From contig CAIJOA010000045.1 in NCBI GenBank assembly GCA_903822185.1, positions 22,083-86,082 on the forward strand: a stretch of DNA of 64,000 bases. Reading direction: 5' to 3'. The first letter of the stretch is position 1. Every line of letters begins with the position of its first letter. Made by a program: the position numbers and the translations under genes. Below are positions 43,638 to 52,039 of the stretch, in pieces. The notes beneath the pieces were generated by a model that saw nothing but the letters and a program-made list of their open reading frames with translations, made no database searches and was not told the origin of the DNA. The DNA is from an uncultured Rhodospirillales bacterium. GTDB lineage: Bacteria > Pseudomonadota > Alphaproteobacteria > ATCC43930 > CGMCC-115725.

Positions 43638-44410
43638 CAACGCTTCTCGCGCGGTGCGGCGATCGGGGGCGTCGTGTCCGTCATGCCGGCGAGCACTTCG
43701 GCGACGTGACGCACGCGGATCGATTTGCCAAGACGCGATTGCTTGCCGGCCATATTGAGGAGGCAGCCCATGTCGCCGCACAGCAGCGTATCGGCACCCG
43801 TCGCGACGATGTCGGCGACCTTGTCGCTGACCATCTTGTCCGAGATTTCGGGATATTTGACGCAGAAAGTGCCGCCGAAGCCGCAGCATACTTCGGGCGT
43901 CGCCATCTCTTTGAGTGTCAGACCTTCGACGCCTTTCAAAAGGCGGCGCGGCTGATCTTTGATACCGAGTTCGCGCAGGCCGGAACAAGCGTCGTGATAG
44001 GTCGCGACGCCGTCATAGCGCGCGGCGATGTGATCGCATTTCATCACGTCGGTGAGGAAGGAAACGAGCTCGAAGGTTTTGGCCGCCAGCGCGTTCGCAA
44101 CATCGGCCATGATTGGATCGGTGGCAAAGAGTTCGGGATAGTGCGTCTTGATCATGCCACCGCAGGAGCCGGACGGCACCACGACGTAATCGAAGCCTTT
44201 GAAAACATCGATGACCTGGCGCGCGAGCGCCTTGGCGTTGTCGCGATCGCCGGAATTAAAGGCCGGCTGCCCGCAGCAGGTTTGGGCGGCCGGAACTTCG
44301 ACGCGGCAACCCGCCTCTTCCAAAAGCTTTACCGCAGCGAAGCCAACGGTCGGGCGGAAGAGATCGACGAGACACGTTACGAAAAGCGCCACGCGCGGAG
44401 AGTCGGCCAT
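43637..44410 (-). CDS. lutA: Lactate-utilisation protein LutA, CCG-domain
   Basis: 257 residues. Two Cys-Cys-Gly domains (CCGQPAFNSGD near residue 45, CCGFGGTF near residue 175) that hold Fe-S cofactors in heterodisulfide-reductase-like and LutA proteins. DYVVVPSGSCGGMI is another family mark. First gene of lutABC on the minus strand. Together the three allow growth on L-lactate. Confidence 0.94.
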   Translation of the reverse strand: MADSPRVALFVTCLVDLFRPTVGFAAVKLLEEAGCRVEVPAAQTCCGQPAFNSGDRDNAKALARQVIDVFKGFDYVVVPSGSCGGMIKTHYPELFATDPIMADVANALAAKTFELVSFLTDVMKCDHIAARYDGVATYHDACSGLRELGIKDQPRRLLKGVEGLTLKEMATPEVCCGFGGTFCVKYPEISDKMVSDKVADIVATGADTLLCGDMGCLLNMAGKQSRLGKSIRVRHVAEVLAGMTDTTPPIAAPREKR

Positions 44411-44469
44411 GTCTCAAAGCATGGCCAAGCCCTCCGGCGAAAGCAATCGTGACGGCTTTGCGCCGCGCT

Positions 44470-45024
44470 TTAGTAACGAGGAGGTGGCGGGGGCGGCGGG
44501 TAATAGCCGGGCGGTGGCGGAGGTGGTGGCGGGTAATAACCGGCCGGCGGCGGCGGAGGGGGCGGCGGTGCGTTGACGCGAGCCGGCTGGACATAGCCCG
44601 GCACCTGGTTGCCACGCGAATACATGCATTGTTCGTAGGCAAGATTGTAACGGCGCTGCACCGTCATACCGGTCGCATTGGCCTGCGACGAACCAACAGC
44701 CGCGCCGCCGAGACCGCCGACACCCGCGCCGATCGCCGCGCCGCGTCCACCGCCGATAAGCGCGCCCGCGCCCGCACCGAGCAGCGCGCCGACACCCGTG
44801 CCGATCAACGCCTGATTGGTTTCGGTCTGGGCCGCCTGGGCGCCGCCACCGATCTCCTGATCGGCGAATTGGCGGCAAAGCCCTTGGTCGGCCTGGAAGG
44901 CGTCGAACGGCTTGTTCGGACCAGGCATGACGGCAACCGTCGGTCCAATCGGTGCCTGGACGCAGCCCGTTACCAGCAGCAGTGAGGCAAGGCTCGCCGC
45001 CACCGTCGCATTTACATGCTTCAC
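44470..45024 (-). CDS. Glycine-zipper lipoprotein with polyproline tail
   Basis: 184 residues from a GTG at 45024, with AGGAGAG about seven bases upstream; an earlier in-frame reading is not supported. Lipobox VTGC near residue 21, then glycine-zipper segments (GTGVGALLGAGAGALIGGGRGAAIGAGVGGLGGAAVG) and a tail with three PPPPPPPP-type blocks separated by YY. Glycine-zipper lipoproteins sit in the outer membrane and some oligomerise. No specific function is known. Confidence 0.78.
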   Translation of the reverse strand: MKHVNATVAASLASLLLVTGCVQAPIGPTVAVMPGPNKPFDAFQADQGLCRQFADQEIGGGAQAAQTETNQALIGTGVGALLGAGAGALIGGGRGAAIGAGVGGLGGAAVGSSQANATGMTVQRRYNLAYEQCMYSRGNQVPGYVQPARVNAPPPPPPPPAGYYPPPPPPPPGYYPPPPPPPRY

Positions 45025-45073
45025 GATTTTACTCTCCTGAAAGTGTCGCCGTTCTGAAACGCCAAACAGGCGA

Positions 45074-45436
45074 TTAAGGATGCGAGCCCGGGCCTTGCGG
45101 CTGGGGCGCAACCTCACGCCACGGGCCGGAACACGACGCGACATAGGGATAATAGCCGCGCGGATTATCGCAGTAGTACCAGTTCGCCTGGGGCTGACTG
45201 ACATAAGAAGGCTGCGGGGGCGGCGCATAGACCACTGGCGGCGCGACGTAATAGGCCGGCGGGGGCGCATAAACGACCGGCGGCGGTGCGTAATACCAAG
45301 GTGCCGGCGCGACGCCAAAGCCGAAACCGACCACGACGCGCGCGGCGGCCGGCGCCGGTTGGAATGAGACCGCAACGGCCGCGACGAGAGCGGCTGCAGA
45401 AATCGCGGTCCAGCGTGAATGTCCCGAACGATCCAT
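45074..45436 (-). CDS. Small secreted Pro/Tyr-rich protein
   Basis: 120 residues from the ATG at 45436, with GGAGGAA four bases upstream. Signal peptide (SAAALVAAVAVSFQPAPAAA), then a region of repeated YAPPPxVY/YVAPPVVYAPPP units and a short C-terminal part with Cys residues (CDNPRGYYPYVASC). No family I recognise. It shares strand and composition with the downstream glycine-zipper lipoprotein (49-base gap), so the pair may be one transcript. Confidence 0.7.
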   Translation of the reverse strand: MDRSGHSRWTAISAAALVAAVAVSFQPAPAAARVVVGFGFGVAPAPWYYAPPPVVYAPPPAYYVAPPVVYAPPPQPSYVSQPQANWYYCDNPRGYYPYVASCSGPWREVAPQPQGPGSHP

Positions 45437-45564
45437 TGGGTTCCTCCAGAGAGTGCGCACATGACACTCCAGTGCGCGCTCGAAATCAATCTTCATTCTA
45501 CGAAGAAAGTTGCGCGAACATCCCTTTACTAAAGATTCTCGACGGGATTTCACGTTCTTCATTC

Positions 45565-46776
45565 TTATTGGGAAACAAGCGGAAGTTTAGCCGAAGAAAT
45601 TCCCTTGGGAAGCAACACATAAGCCCGGCCCGGCGCGCGCATCGTGCCGGCCTGTTTTTCCGCCTCCGCGCCAAATCCCCAGAACACGTCACCACGAACC
45701 GGACCCGTGATCGCGCCGCCGGTATCTTGTGCAATTGCGAGACGGTGAATCGGCGTGCCGTTTTGCGACGCGTCGATATAAACCGGCGCGCCGAGCGGAA
45801 TGTAGGAGCGATCGACGGCGAGGCTGCGGCCCGGCGTCAGCGCGACGCCTTCGCTGCCGGTCGGTCCGTCGCCTTTGGCTTCGCGAAAAAAGACGTAGGA
45901 TGGATTTTCATCCATCAGCGCCGCACCCTGATCCGGGTGCGATTTGATCCAGGCGCGAATGGATTGGAGCGATACCTTGTCCACGGTCAGTTCACCACGA
46001 TCGACGAGGATTTTGCCGATCGCCACATAAGGCTGACCATTCTGTCCATCGTAAGCCAGCCGCACCGACGTCCCGTCGGTAAGATTGACGCGGCCGGAGC
46101 CTTGAACCTGAAGAAAGAAAGCATCGACCGGATCATTGACCCAGAGCATGGCCAAATGGAGGCGGTCCAGCGCGCCGCGCTCGATCTCCTTTCGGCTGGC
46201 ATAGGGAACGAGATTGCCGTTTTCGACACGACCACCGATGCGCTCGCCCTTCCAAGCCGGGCGGAACCGGCTGAGATCGACCATCACCAGGTCCGGCGGC
46301 CGGCGCAGAAGTTGTGTCTTATAAGCCCCGCCAGCCTCTCGCGAGCCATGCAGCAACGGTTCGTAATAGCCGGTGAAGAGCCCGTCGTTATTACCATTAT
46401 TGCCGACGCGATAGGGCGTGAAGAACCGTTCGAAGAAGCCGCGCGCCGCGGCGTCGTTATGCGCAACCGCAGGCGCCGCGCGGCAGGGCGCGCGCCAGTC
46501 GGCCGCGGTCAGACCCAGCGAGGCCGGCGCGATCGCCGATGAATCGGATCGTTTATCCAGCTCGCCGCAGGATTTGAGGAAGGCGGTCAGCGCTTCTGCC
46601 GCGCCGTCGCGGCTCCAATCGGGAAGATCGCCGAAGCCCGCCGGGGCCAAAGTAAGACGCGCCGCCGTCGCCGGCGTCGAAGATCCGGATGTCGCAGGGG
46701 GTGGACCGCCCGAGGAACAAGCGGCCAGCATCAGCGTAAGGCTGATAAACGAAAGACGTCGTGCGAAACCGCTCAC
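45565..46776 (-). CDS. mltA: Membrane-bound lytic murein transglycosylase MltA
   Basis: 403 residues. Lipoprotein signal with lipobox LAAC (residues about 17-20). MltA barrel signature GLFTGYYEPLLHGS, and in the C-terminal 3D domain GRSLAVDRSYIPLGAPVYI and IAQDTGGAITGPVRGDVFWGFG with the catalytic Asp residues. It cuts peptidoglycan glycan strands from the outer membrane, releasing 1,6-anhydro-muropeptides. Overlaps the Tim44-like gene by four bases. Confidence 0.95.
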   Translation of the reverse strand: MSGFARRLSFISLTLMLAACSSGGPPPATSGSSTPATAARLTLAPAGFGDLPDWSRDGAAEALTAFLKSCGELDKRSDSSAIAPASLGLTAADWRAPCRAAPAVAHNDAAARGFFERFFTPYRVGNNGNNDGLFTGYYEPLLHGSREAGGAYKTQLLRRPPDLVMVDLSRFRPAWKGERIGGRVENGNLVPYASRKEIERGALDRLHLAMLWVNDPVDAFFLQVQGSGRVNLTDGTSVRLAYDGQNGQPYVAIGKILVDRGELTVDKVSLQSIRAWIKSHPDQGAALMDENPSYVFFREAKGDGPTGSEGVALTPGRSLAVDRSYIPLGAPVYIDASQNGTPIHRLAIAQDTGGAITGPVRGDVFWGFGAEAEKQAGTMRAPGRAYVLLPKGISSAKLPLVSQ

Positions 46777-47417
46777 GAGTTGTGCGTCGCCACCAGCGTC
46801 CAGTTGGGATCGCGCATCCGAAGATTGCGGCTGAAGGTCCAGAAGTCGTTTTTCTCGACGACCTTGTCCGGTTCGCCATCGACGACCTTATTGTCCGGGC
46901 CGTACGTGACGTTGATCTGATCCGAGACGATTTTCACCGTGACTAGCGCCGTCGTGCTTTCGACCGTGACTTGTTCGGTCGTCAGCGACTTCACGGCGAC
47001 GACCGTCGTCTGGTGTGTTTCCTTCGCCGCCTGACGCGCATGGATCGCCTCGGCAAACGCGGCGAAGACGTCGGGGCTGAGCAGCGGCTGGAGCGCCGCG
47101 GTGTCGCCGGCGGCAAACGCCTTAACGATAATGTCGAACGCACCGCGGGCACCGCCCAGGAAGGCTTGTTCGTTGAAGCTGGGATCGGTGGCTTGAAGCG
47201 CGGCCATCCCGGTGAGACCCGAAACCGGTGCAATGCCTGGGAGCGGGACCGTAGGATTAAGGACGGGGGCTGGCGGCATGACCAGCGGATTGGGCGGCCG
47301 GCGTTCCGTTCCGGTGCGACGGCCCAGCACGCCGCGCAGGCGGAACAGCAGAAAGCCCGCTACGGCCGCGAAGAGGATGATGTCGAAGAATTGAAATCCG
47401 CTATCCATGCTCATCAA
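46773..47417 (-). CDS. Tim44/TimA-domain protein
   Basis: 214 residues. One N-terminal membrane segment (FFDIILFAAVAGFLLFRL), a Pro-rich linker, and a Tim44-like domain at about 80-214 (FLGGARGAFDIIVKAFAAGDTAALQPLLSPDVFAAFAEAI, ending NDFWTFSRNLRMRDPNWTLVATH). Bacterial members of this group, such as TimA of Caulobacter, are thought to act at the inner membrane, but their exact role is unsettled. Divergent from secB, a conserved arrangement. Confidence 0.9.
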   Translation of the reverse strand: MMSMDSGFQFFDIILFAAVAGFLLFRLRGVLGRRTGTERRPPNPLVMPPAPVLNPTVPLPGIAPVSGLTGMAALQATDPSFNEQAFLGGARGAFDIIVKAFAAGDTAALQPLLSPDVFAAFAEAIHARQAAKETHQTTVVAVKSLTTEQVTVESTTALVTVKIVSDQINVTYGPDNKVVDGEPDKVVEKNDFWTFSRNLRMRDPNWTLVATHNS

Positions 47418-47594
47418 CGCGCTTAATGCATCGCCGCGCGTGTGCCACAGATAAGCGCTTCACCCTCAAAGGGCAAGCAGGGGAAAGGGCCGCGGGGCGT
47501 CCCAGCCCGCCAACCCGATCTCGCCGGCCCGTCCTGATTGTGCCGTTTAGCGATCCGTGCTACCCACCGCACCCAAAGAATGAAGGAGGCACAG

Positions 47595-48089
47595 ATGACG
47601 GATTTGAGCAATGGCGGGGCTGTGCCGGGCGCCGAGACGCGTAAGCAAGTTGTCATCAACGCGCAATATGTGAAGGATCTTTCCTTCGAGAATCCGCGCG
47701 CACCGCAGAGCCTGTTGCAGCAGCAACAGCCTGACGCGAATCCCGAGCTGCGCCTGAGCGTCGATGTCAAAGGCGCGACACTCGCACCTGAAGTTTATGA
47801 AGTCGTCCTGAACATCAAAGCCGAGACCGTCCTTAACGGCGATGTGATCTTCGTCGCCGAGCTTGCTTACGGCGCCGTCGTCAGTTTGGTGAACACGCCG
47901 CAAGAAGAGATTCCGCAGGCGCTGATGGTCGAGACGCCGCGGCAGCTGTTCCCGTTCGTGCGCAACATCCTCGCCGAGGTGACGCGCGATGGCGGCTTCC
48001 AACCGTTGTTAATCAATCCGATCGATTTCGCCGAAGTCTATCGCCGCCGTATCGCCGAGCAGCAGGGTACCGATCCCGCAAACGCTTGA
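47595..48089 (+). CDS. secB: Protein-export chaperone SecB
   Basis: 164 residues from the ATG at 47595, with AAGGAGG five bases upstream; the frame extends further left without a ribosome-binding site. QYVKDLSFENPRAPQSLL, VVLNIKAETVLNGDVIFVAELAYGAVVSL and LFPFVRNILAEVTRDGGFQPLLINPIDFAEVY are all SecB signatures. It holds preproteins unfolded for SecA. Next to the dnaQ-coaE-aroE group, as around the origin in other alphaproteobacteria. Confidence 0.96.
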   Translation: MTDLSNGGAVPGAETRKQVVINAQYVKDLSFENPRAPQSLLQQQQPDANPELRLSVDVKGATLAPEVYEVVLNIKAETVLNGDVIFVAELAYGAVVSLVNTPQEEIPQALMVETPRQLFPFVRNILAEVTRDGGFQPLLINPIDFAEVYRRRIAEQQGTDPANA

Positions 48090-48114
48090 AGCCAAGCGGA
48101 CTAACGTCCAGCGC

Positions 48115-48789
48115 CTAAGGCTGGCTGTTCCAGATCGGCATTTTGATTTTCGTCACAAAGAGGGCGTGCGCGGACAGTTCCTCCGCGCTGGCGGCATGCG
48201 GCCGGGCCGGGCGGGCGATGCGAGACGCCGCCGCGCTGAGTGCGGTGACGGCAGCCGCCTCTGCAAGATCGAAACCCGGCTGACGCCCGCCGATCAATTC
48301 CAGATAGACCGCCGCGAGTAGTTCGCCGTCGATCCGCGCGCCGTGCTTTTCGCGCGTTGCGAGATCGATCGCAAAGCGGCGACACAACGCATCGAGACTG
48401 GCCGGCTGACCCGGAAAACGTTGCCGCGCCATGTGCAGTGTGTCGGTGACCTGCATCGATAGCGCGGGACGATCGATCCGCTTCAATTCGAAATTGAGAA
48501 ACCCCATATCGAACGCGGCGTTATGAATAACGAGCGGATCGTTGCCGAGGAATTCCAGAAACTCTTCCACCATGTCGGCGAAGGGTGGGTGTTTCGACAG
48601 AAATTCTTCGCTGAGGCCGTGAACGTTGAAGGCGCCTTCCGGCATGTCACGTTCCGGATTGCAGTAGCGGTGAAAGAATTTTCCGGTCGGAAGATGATTC
48701 ATCAGCTCGATCACGGCGACTTCGCAGATGCGATGGCCGTCTTTGGGATCGAGCCCGGTGGTTTCCGTATCGATGACGAGTTCGCGCAT
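48115..48789 (-). CDS. dnaQ: DNA polymerase III epsilon subunit
   Basis: 224 residues. DnaQ exonuclease: ExoI IDTETTGLDP near residue 6, ExoII HNAAFDMGFLNFEL near residue 90, ExoIII KHGARIDGELLAAVYLEL near residue 145. It proofreads for Pol III. It is the last of the minus-strand run aroE-coaE-dnaQ leading away from the origin candidate. Confidence 0.95.
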   Translation of the reverse strand: MRELVIDTETTGLDPKDGHRICEVAVIELMNHLPTGKFFHRYCNPERDMPEGAFNVHGLSEEFLSKHPPFADMVEEFLEFLGNDPLVIHNAAFDMGFLNFELKRIDRPALSMQVTDTLHMARQRFPGQPASLDALCRRFAIDLATREKHGARIDGELLAAVYLELIGGRQPGFDLAEAAAVTALSAAASRIARPARPHAASAEELSAHALFVTKIKMPIWNSQP

Positions 48790-48813
48790 GGCCTTAGTCT
48801 AGCGGATGGAGAC

Positions 48814-49401
48814 TCACGCCTCCAAGCCTCGCAGCACCTGACCCAACTTACGCCAGGTCACCGCACGCCCTTGCCCGCTGGGCACGATGAAGTCGGCGCG
48901 GCGGCGTTTTTCCGCATCGGGCATCTGCCGCGCCTTGATCGCGGCGAGGCGCGCCGGGTTCATGCCCGGCCGTTTTAGGACGCGGGCACGCTGAACGAAT
49001 TCCGGCGCGGTTACGACCATGACGGAATCATACCGGCGGTGCCGGCCGGATTCGAACAGCAGCGGCACATCCATCACCACAAGCTTTGTCTTGCGCCGGC
49101 GCATCGCGGCAAGAAAACGGCGTTCGTCTTCACGCACCAGCGGATGAATGATGGATTCGAGTTTCTTCATCGCGACATCGTTGCCGAACACGCGCGGACC
49201 GAGCGCCGATCGATCGATCGCACCATTTTTTTCAACACCGGGAAAGGCGGCCGCGACCCGCGCAACTGCAATGCCGCCACGGCGCATCATCTGGTGAACC
49301 GCCGCGTCGGCGTCGTAGATCGGCACCCCCATGCGCCGCAGCATGGTCGCCGCGGTGCTTTTGCCCATGCCGACACTGCCGGTAAGGCCGACGATTTTCA
49401 T
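48814..49401 (-). CDS. coaE: Dephospho-CoA kinase
   Basis: 195 residues. P-loop VGLTGSVGMGKSTAATML at the N-terminus, VVMDVPLLFESGRH near the middle, and QMPDAEKRRRADFIVPSGQG near the C-terminus. It phosphorylates dephospho-CoA in the last step of CoA synthesis. Overlaps aroE by four bases. Confidence 0.95.
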   Translation of the reverse strand: MKIVGLTGSVGMGKSTAATMLRRMGVPIYDADAAVHQMMRRGGIAVARVAAAFPGVEKNGAIDRSALGPRVFGNDVAMKKLESIIHPLVREDERRFLAAMRRRKTKLVVMDVPLLFESGRHRRYDSVMVVTAPEFVQRARVLKRPGMNPARLAAIKARQMPDAEKRRRADFIVPSGQGRAVTWRKLGQVLRGLEA

Positions 49402-50249
49402 GGCTTCGTGAGTGTACCCAGCACCGCGTCACGCAGGCCCTGGGTCACTTCGGGCTTTACCCCGAACCACGCCTCGAAACCGGGCCGGGCCTGATGCAGC
49501 AGCATACCCAGACCATCGACACACGGATTGCCGCGTGCCCGCGCCGCCGCCAATAGATTGGTTTCGAGCGGGACATAGACGATATCGTTGACGATGGCGT
49601 CGGTCGGCAATGCCTCTAACGATAGTTCGAGGGCCGGCTGGCCTTCCATGCCGAGGCTGGTCGCATTGACCAGCAAGGCCGCACCGGTCAGGGCTTGATT
49701 GCGGTCTTCCCATTTGATTCCGCGCACTTCGCCACCGAGTTCTTTCGCCAGCTTCGAGGCACGTTCGGGTGTCCGGTTCACCAGCCGCACCTCGGTCGCG
49801 CCTTCATCCAGCAACGCGGCCACAATGGCGCGGGCTGCCCCGCCCGCCCCCAGCACAACAGCGGGCCCGTTCGCGGCGTTGAAACCGGTCAGCTGTGCGC
49901 GCAGCGCTGCGAGGAAGCCAAAGCCGTCGGTGCTGGACCCCATGAGGTGGCCGTTCGGTAAAACCACGACGGTGTTCACCCCACCGGCGCGCTTGGCCGA
50001 GGCGTCGTAATCATCAACAGCGCGCAAACCCTCTTCTTTATGCGGGATCGTCAGGTTGCAGCCGGCAAAACCCAACATCGGCATGGTTTGCAGCGCTCGC
50101 CGCAGATTGATCGGATCGATAGCCAGCGGCACATAAGCTCCGTCGATACCGTATTGTTCGAGCCAATAGCCATGCAGCACTGGCGAGCGGGAATGCGCCA
50201 CCGGCCAGCCGACGACCCCTGCAAGTTTCGCTGCGCCCGTGATCTTCAT
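49398..50249 (-). CDS. aroE: Shikimate dehydrogenase
   Basis: 283 residues. Substrate pocket GWPVAHSRSPVLHGYWLEQYG near the start, catalytic Lys in NLTIPHKEEGLRAVDD, NADP-binding VVLGAGGAARAIVAALLDEG, and LLVNATSLGM. It reduces 3-dehydroshikimate in aromatic amino-acid synthesis. Overlaps maf by four bases. Confidence 0.96.
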   Translation of the reverse strand: MKITGAAKLAGVVGWPVAHSRSPVLHGYWLEQYGIDGAYVPLAIDPINLRRALQTMPMLGFAGCNLTIPHKEEGLRAVDDYDASAKRAGGVNTVVVLPNGHLMGSSTDGFGFLAALRAQLTGFNAANGPAVVLGAGGAARAIVAALLDEGATEVRLVNRTPERASKLAKELGGEVRGIKWEDRNQALTGAALLVNATSLGMEGQPALELSLEALPTDAIVNDIVYVPLETNLLAAARARGNPCVDGLGMLLHQARPGFEAWFGVKPEVTQGLRDAVLGTLTKP

Positions 50250-50842
50250 GCCGACAACACCCCTTCGCCGCGCAGAAATGCCATGAGCGGCAACAGCGGC
50301 AGGCCGAGAATGGAGAAATAGTCACCTTCGACGCGATCGAACAGCTGAGCGCCGAGGCTTTCGAGTTCATAGCACCCGACGGAACGCAGAACACGATCGC
50401 CCACCGCATTCATATAGTCGTCGAGAAATTCCGGGCTGAGCGAGCGCATGGTGAGGCGCGGCCGTTCTACCGCCCGCCAGAGAACCTTGCCATCGCGGAG
50501 AATGACGGCGGTCGAGATCAATTCATGCTGCTTGCCGCTGAGCGTTATCAGTTGCGCCCGGGCGGCGGCCCGGTCGATCGGTTTGTCGAACCACACGCCG
50601 GCGCATTCCAGCATTTGATCGGCGCCGAGGATCAAGGCCCCAGGGTGCCGAGGCGTAACCGCGCGCCCTTTTGCTTCGGCCAGGAGAAGAGCGCAGGCGG
50701 CGGCATCGCGGCCTGCTGTCTGGCTTTCGGTCTTGATGATATTTTCGTCGATGCCCGCCGCGTCGATGGTGACGTCGATCCCAGCAGCTTTAAGAACCGC
50801 GGCCCGCGAGGTGCTGGCCGAGGCAAGAACGAGCCGGCTCAC
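50246..50842 (-). CDS. maf: Maf family nucleotide pyrophosphatase
   Basis: 198 residues. VLASASTSRAAVLKAAGI at the N-terminus, LILGADQMLECAGVWFDKP with the conserved catalytic Asp, and GCYELESLGAQLFDRVEGDYFSILGLPL near the end. Maf proteins hydrolyse non-canonical or modified nucleoside triphosphates. Overlaps ppsR by four bases. Confidence 0.93.
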   Translation of the reverse strand: MSRLVLASASTSRAAVLKAAGIDVTIDAAGIDENIIKTESQTAGRDAAACALLLAEAKGRAVTPRHPGALILGADQMLECAGVWFDKPIDRAAARAQLITLSGKQHELISTAVILRDGKVLWRAVERPRLTMRSLSPEFLDDYMNAVGDRVLRSVGCYELESLGAQLFDRVEGDYFSILGLPLLPLMAFLRGEGVLSA

Positions 50843-51657
50843 GAATCCTCGCCCTGCTTTCGCGCCACATGTTTGAGGATCGCGGCGGCGGTTTCCTCGA
50901 TCGAACGGCGGCTGACATCGATGACCGGCCAGTTCTTGTCGGTGAAAAGCCGGCGCGCTTGGGTGACTTCATCGCGGACCTTCGAGAGGTCGGTATATTC
51001 GCTGTGTTCTTCATGATGCAGCGAGGCGAGACGCTGGGTACGCACCTGGATCAGCCGATCGGGATCGTTGGTGAGGCCTATGATCAGCGGGCGGGTCAAC
51101 TCGAACAGTTCCTGCGGCAGCGGCACACCGGGGACGATGGGTATGTTCGCTGCTTTGATGCCGCGATTGGCGAGATAAATGCAGGTCGGGGTCTTCGACG
51201 TCCGCGAGACACCGACCAGCACGACATCCGCGTCGTTCAAGCCCCAAAGCGATTGTCCGTCGTCGTGATTCATCGCGAAGGTCATCGCGTCGATGCGCTG
51301 AAAATATTCGCTGTCGAGCAGATGCTGTTGGCCGGGTAAGCCACGCGCCTGGCGGCCAAGATACGACGCCAGCGCACCGATCACCGGATCGAGCACTGGG
51401 ATAGCCGGCACCTGGAGCTTGCGGCAACGGTCGATCAACGGCTGACGCAGTTCATCGTTCACCAGCGTGTAGAGGACGACGCCGGGATTCGCGGCGACAC
51501 CGCTGATCACCCGATCGATCTGTGAGTCGGTTCGGATCATCGACCAGATATGTTCGATCGCGTCGATATCCTCGAATTGGACGAGGCAGGCGCGTGCGAC
51601 GGAATGGACCGTGTCGCCGGTCGAGTCCGAGACCAAATGTACGTGGAACCGTGTCAC
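50839..51657 (-). CDS. ppsR: Pyruvate, water dikinase regulatory protein (kinase/pyrophosphorylase)
   Basis: 272 residues from a GTG at 51657, with GAGG seven bases upstream; the frame continues upstream but without a start signal. HVHLVSDSTGDTVHSVARAC at the N-terminus, the P-loop VLVGVSRTSKTPTCIYLANRG and a C-terminal VIDVSRRSIEETAAAIL. The family switches PEP synthase or PPDK by phosphorylation of a Thr. In other alphaproteobacteria the counterpart is the first gene left of the origin. Confidence 0.94.
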   Translation of the reverse strand: MTRFHVHLVSDSTGDTVHSVARACLVQFEDIDAIEHIWSMIRTDSQIDRVISGVAANPGVVLYTLVNDELRQPLIDRCRKLQVPAIPVLDPVIGALASYLGRQARGLPGQQHLLDSEYFQRIDAMTFAMNHDDGQSLWGLNDADVVLVGVSRTSKTPTCIYLANRGIKAANIPIVPGVPLPQELFELTRPLIIGLTNDPDRLIQVRTQRLASLHHEEHSEYTDLSKVRDEVTQARRLFTDKNWPVIDVSRRSIEETAAAILKHVARKQGEDS

Positions 51658-52039
51658 GCCAAACCTCGATATAACTGCGGGATGAATTGGGGATAACTGG
51701 ACCGGGCGTAGGATAATACCGAACCACACCCATAACCGGGTTTTTCGCAACCAGGCGGCGGTACATGGGATAATTTTTTTGACGGTTCGCAAGCTGGGGA
51801 CAATCATCGGCGGACCGGATGCGATCCCCGTTATCCCCGGCTTTCCACAGAGACGAAAACGCCATGATTCGATCCATCACCGCATCGCTGTCCGGAAGTT
51901 ATACAGGTTTTCCTTAAGAGAACGCAGCGAACAGACACTTATCCGGACAGAATTCCGCGAGTAAATAATCCACGATCTTCCACCCCTCTACTACCACCAC
52001 TACCTTTTGAATCTAAATAGAAGGTAGTAAGAGGAGAGC
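51658..52039. other. Candidate chromosomal replication origin (oriC)
   Basis: 382 bp without a gene between the divergent ppsR and hemE genes, the position of the origin in Caulobacter, Rickettsia and other alphaproteobacteria. DnaA-box-like 9-mers (consensus TTATCCACA) are at 51688-51696 (minus, one mismatch), 51831-51839 (two), 51841-51849 (one, CTTTCCACA), 51899-51907 (two), 51939-51947 (two) and 51966-51974 (two). An AT-rich tract with seven T lies at 51770-51780, a possible unwinding element. GANTC methylation sites occur at 51866-51870 and 52009-52013. No exact DnaA box is present; synteny is the main support. Confidence 0.7.
51999..52028. promoter_or_regulatory. 8-bp inverted repeat just before hemE
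   Basis: ACTACCTT (51999-52006) and AAGGTAGT (52021-52028) face each other across a 14-base AT-rich loop that contains GAATC. The right arm lies a few bases ahead of the hemE ribosome-binding site (AGGAGA). It could be a hemE operator or an origin element. Confidence 0.45.

Noticed and set aside
42243..43709. A 488-codon plus-strand frame opposite lutB
   Set aside because: Opposite a conserved Fe-S gene, with no domains of its own.
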